This document shows, one piece after another, positions 61,760 to 64,000 of a DNA stretch of 64,000 nucleotides. The notes under the pieces were generated by a model. The model ran no database searches, was not told the DNA's origin, and saw only the letters and a program-made list of their open reading frames with translations. The DNA is from Candidatus Ozemibacter sibiricus. Lineage in GTDB: Bacteria; Muiribacteriota; Ozemobacteria; Ozemobacterales; Ozemobacteraceae. The DNA is taken from the NCBI GenBank assembly GCA_003327425.1, contig QOQW01000019.1, positions 59,602 through 123,601 on the forward strand, given 5' to 3'. Positions within the stretch are counted from its first letter, which is position 1; every line of letters starts with the position of its first letter. A program made the translations under genes and the position numbers.

Positions 61760-64000
61760 TCAGGGCATGTATTCGTAAAGCGTGAGGCCGCCGCGATCGC
61801 CGACGATGATCTTGCCTTGGTACTCCTTGATGAAGAAGGGGTCGGTGACATTGCCGAGGTAATCGGCGGCCGTATCGTTATGTCCGATTTCCCACATTGG
61901 GATCAGAGGCCCCCCATTGAAGTTGCTCGGCTGGGCGTACCGACCGATGCGGTTGCGATCGAGATCGGCGATCAGGAATTCGTAGGGTTCTTCCAACCAA
62001 TCGAGCCCGTATTTCGTATTTATACTCGCCGTCGGCCCCGTGGGCAGGGGATGCCAGGATCCCAGGTAGAAACTACTGTAGAGAGGTGTCCCGTATTCTG
62101 GCACAAGGACAGCTTGCAGCCGTCGATCGCTGGTGATGGTCCAGAAGACTTCGGTGGTATCTGGCGGGGTTCGACCGCTGTCGATCGCCAGAATCTGCCC
62201 GGTGAGGGATTGGGTGGCCAGCGTCGAACTATATGGCGGCGTCACCCCGGCATCGTAGAGTCGCATTTCATCTCCCATGGCGACCACGTCGCGGAATAGC
62301 GAGACAAGAGGGAAGCTCGCGGTAATCGCAAAATACGGTGGGCTGCCCCAGGGGGCGATGCCCAGAGTCGCACTGGCCAGAAGGCCTGTGGGCTGAACCA
62401 GGCTGTGGAAGTACAGCCCATCGTATGGCGGCAACCCAAGCGTCAAGGCCCGCAGTCCCAGGAAATTCCCTTCGAGGGTGTATTTGGCTCCGATGTCATA
62501 CAGGATGAAATTATTGGTATCCAAGGTGGTGAACCAATTGGCCCCACCACCGACCGTCATCTTTCGTTCGGGAGTGATCGTGAGCTGGAGTTCCTGTACT
62601 AAATCCTCATAAACGAAGAAAATGCGTGATTGGTCCGTTCTCGGAAGGTACACTTTCTTAGGGATACCCTTGTTCGCTATCATCCCCCACGGCAGGAAAT
62701 CATGGAAGACCAACCGACCGCCAAGGATGACTTCGGGGCCAGAGGCCAGATAGTTGCCAGAAGTGTCGCGCACATTCGAGACAATGACTTTCTGGGTGGC
62801 CTTCAGGGGATCGATCGAACCGCCGGGGAACACCACCGTCGCCTGGCGGGTGGCCGCATTGAGGGTCACCGATTGGGCGGGAATCATGGTGAGGTTGAAC
62901 AAGGTGGGATCCGCCCGGTTGATGTCCTTGTCCACCAGCAGATAGCGATCAGGCTGAGCGGCTTGCGTCGGGTCAGGATCGCGATCATAGGTGACGACCA
63001 CGGTCGTCAGCGCCGTCTGGGTCGCGACATAGTTCAATCGTTCGAGAACCCGCAAGGTGCAAGAGGCGGCGCCATATCCCATGCTGTCGCGCACCGCGAT
63101 ATCGAAGGAGCTGACACCGACTCGCGTCGGGGTTCCGGAAACCACCCCATTGGCGCCCACGAACTGCAGAATCAACCCCGGGGGCAAAGCGCCGGCGATG
63201 ATCTCCCACGTGGCAGGGTTGGGGCCGTTCTCGGTCGTGAAGGTGTAGGAATAGGGCACCCCCACCACCGCCGGCGGCAGGGTCAGCATGGGCCCTCCGG
63301 TGATCACATAGGTCGAAGTCCCGATGGTGGTTGGATTGGCCAGCGTCTTCCCCGCCACCAGGGCTTTGTACAAGTATTGGGCATAGGAAGGTCTTCCAGT
63401 GATTTCCTCCTTGAAGCCACCCATTCCCACTTTCTTCAAAAGATAAAGAACATGGAATTCTTCGGTGATGCCGATCGCTCGAGTATAGGCATTGACCGGA
63501 TTCGGGTAGACCGTTTTGATCTCGATCGGCAGCGCGCCCGCCTGGTCGTTCTGCGCCACAGGCAAGGGTGAGAGAATTTCAAGGGGCTTGACCGTAGTGG
63601 TCTTGACACAGGTGATCGTTTCTCCGTTGTAGGAGAAGGTCACGGTCGCCACGAGTTCGCTCCCGGTCACCACCGGATCATTGAGCACTTTCCAGGGGCG
63701 ACCGCCATTGAATGCGCTGTTGGGACCGTAATAGTACAAGCCATCGCCGGCGACCAGGGCGAACCGGTAGGTGCCCAGGCCGTAGGACGCTTCGTTCCCT
63801 GGGAAGATGTCTGCCTTGATATTCCCTGCGGTGAAACGCCAAGAGAAAAAGGTCTGATCGGTGGAGAACGGGGGACACTCTAGCAACCCTACAGATGAAA
63901 AAGGTAGCGAGCGATGGACCGTGCCCGGACAACGACCGATCTTCGCCAACGCGTTGCCCTCGACCATCCTGAGGGAAGCCCATTTGGCCACGAGTTTCGA
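61760..64000 (-). CDS. Large exported protein with Ig-like (He_PIG) and propeller-like regions, 5' truncated
   Basis: At least 746 residues are visible and the frame runs off the right edge, so the start and any signal peptide are missing. An He_PIG-type Ig domain is clear in the middle (TLPPAVVGVPYSYTFTTENG, ALPPGLIL, GTPTRVGVSSFDIAV). Another beta domain with Big-5-like wording (VIVSNVRDTSGNYL) follows. The C-terminal about 300 residues are repeats of beta strands with YDGLYFHSL, RLYDAGVTPPY and IIVGDRGGLTLYEY, suggestive of a beta-propeller. It is probably a cell-surface or secreted protein. A strong terminator follows. Confidence 0.8.
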   Translation of the reverse strand, partial: SKLVAKWASLRMVEGNALAKIGRCPGTVHRSLPFSSVGLLECPPFSTDQTFFSWRFTAGNIKADIFPGNEASYGLGTYRFALVAGDGLYYYGPNSAFNGGRPWKVLNDPVVTGSELVATVTFSYNGETITCVKTTTVKPLEILSPLPVAQNDQAGALPIEIKTVYPNPVNAYTRAIGITEEFHVLYLLKKVGMGGFKEEITGRPSYAQYLYKALVAGKTLANPTTIGTSTYVITGGPMLTLPPAVVGVPYSYTFTTENGPNPATWEIIAGALPPGLILQFVGANGVVSGTPTRVGVSSFDIAVRDSMGYGAASCTLRVLERLNYVATQTALTTVVVTYDRDPDPTQAAQPDRYLLVDKDINRADPTLFNLTMIPAQSVTLNAATRQATVVFPGGSIDPLKATQKVIVSNVRDTSGNYLASGPEVILGGRLVFHDFLPWGMIANKGIPKKVYLPRTDQSRIFFVYEDLVQELQLTITPERKMTVGGGANWFTTLDTNNFILYDIGAKYTLEGNFLGLRALTLGLPPYDGLYFHSLVQPTGLLASATLGIAPWGSPPYFAITASFPLVSLFRDVVAMGDEMRLYDAGVTPPYSSTLATQSLTGQILAIDSGRTPPDTTEVFWTITSDRRLQAVLVPEYGTPLYSSFYLGSWHPLPTGPTASINTKYGLDWLEEPYEFLIADLDRNRIGRYAQPSNFNGGPLIPMWEIGHNDTAADYLGNVTDPFFIKEYQGKIIVGDRGGLTLYEYMP

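Overview
This is a GC-rich chromosomal window (about 64 kb, roughly 60-65% GC by eye) from a Gram-negative-type bacterium. It holds no phage, transposase, CRISPR array, rRNA or tRNA that I can recognise. The mix of very long TPR proteins, prepilin-type genes, SpoIIE phosphatases and class III cyclases with two-module membrane sensors, a gingipain-like C25 protease and a DUF4912/GH57 pair resembles the poorly cultured Riflebacteria/Ozemobacteria. That placement is an impression from gene content only; a marker-gene tree (RimO, EF-P, FtsK) would settle it.

Layout. 1-4.1 kb: two overlapping SpoIIE-type phosphatases with HAMP domains. 4.1-8.4 kb (minus): a soluble PRC/MgtE-N/CBS protein with an atypical Nramp transporter, and a uracil/xanthine permease diverging from a membrane protein. 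9.9-12.3 kb (minus): FecR-TPR operon. 12.8-15.4 kb: three prepilin-like genes ordered like GspI-J-K. 15.6-19.7 kb (minus): a membrane-anchored TPR protein and a secreted repeat protein. 19.9-24.4 kb (minus): a Cys-rich protein with psuG, a poor AT-rich stretch, and efp with a Pro/Ala-rich anchored protein. 24.7-40.3 kb (plus): uppP-ftsK-two giant TPR proteins, then rimO-pgsA-pgpA. 40.6-47.2 kb: a pilin-like protein and two tandem class III cyclases. 47.4-61.3 kb (minus): C25 protease, the cluster DUF4912-GH57-CHASE2 cyclase-rnd-GT-C, then TPR and TIM-barrel proteins. 61.4-64 kb: a small ORF and a large Ig/propeller protein running off the edge.

How the genes work together. ftsK, rimO, pgsA and pgpA look like a conserved housekeeping block (chromosome segregation, S12 modification, phosphatidylglycerol synthesis) interrupted by two proteins made almost wholly of TPRs. 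Signalling is heavily represented: two PP2C phosphatases and three class III cyclases, most with large extracytoplasmic sensors.

The most interesting point is the tandem cyclase pair at 41321-47178. The first protein keeps both metal-binding aspartates but has lost the adenine-selecting Lys and Asp and the transition-state Asn. The second keeps Lys, Asp, Asn and Arg but has lost the first metal aspartate. Together they would make one complete site, as in the mammalian C1/C2 adenylyl cyclase. Also notable: at least three genes appear to be read from leaderless or near-leaderless mRNAs, an Nramp transporter with altered metal-site motifs is paired with an MgtE-like sensor, and EF-P has Asn where a modified Lys/Arg is usual.
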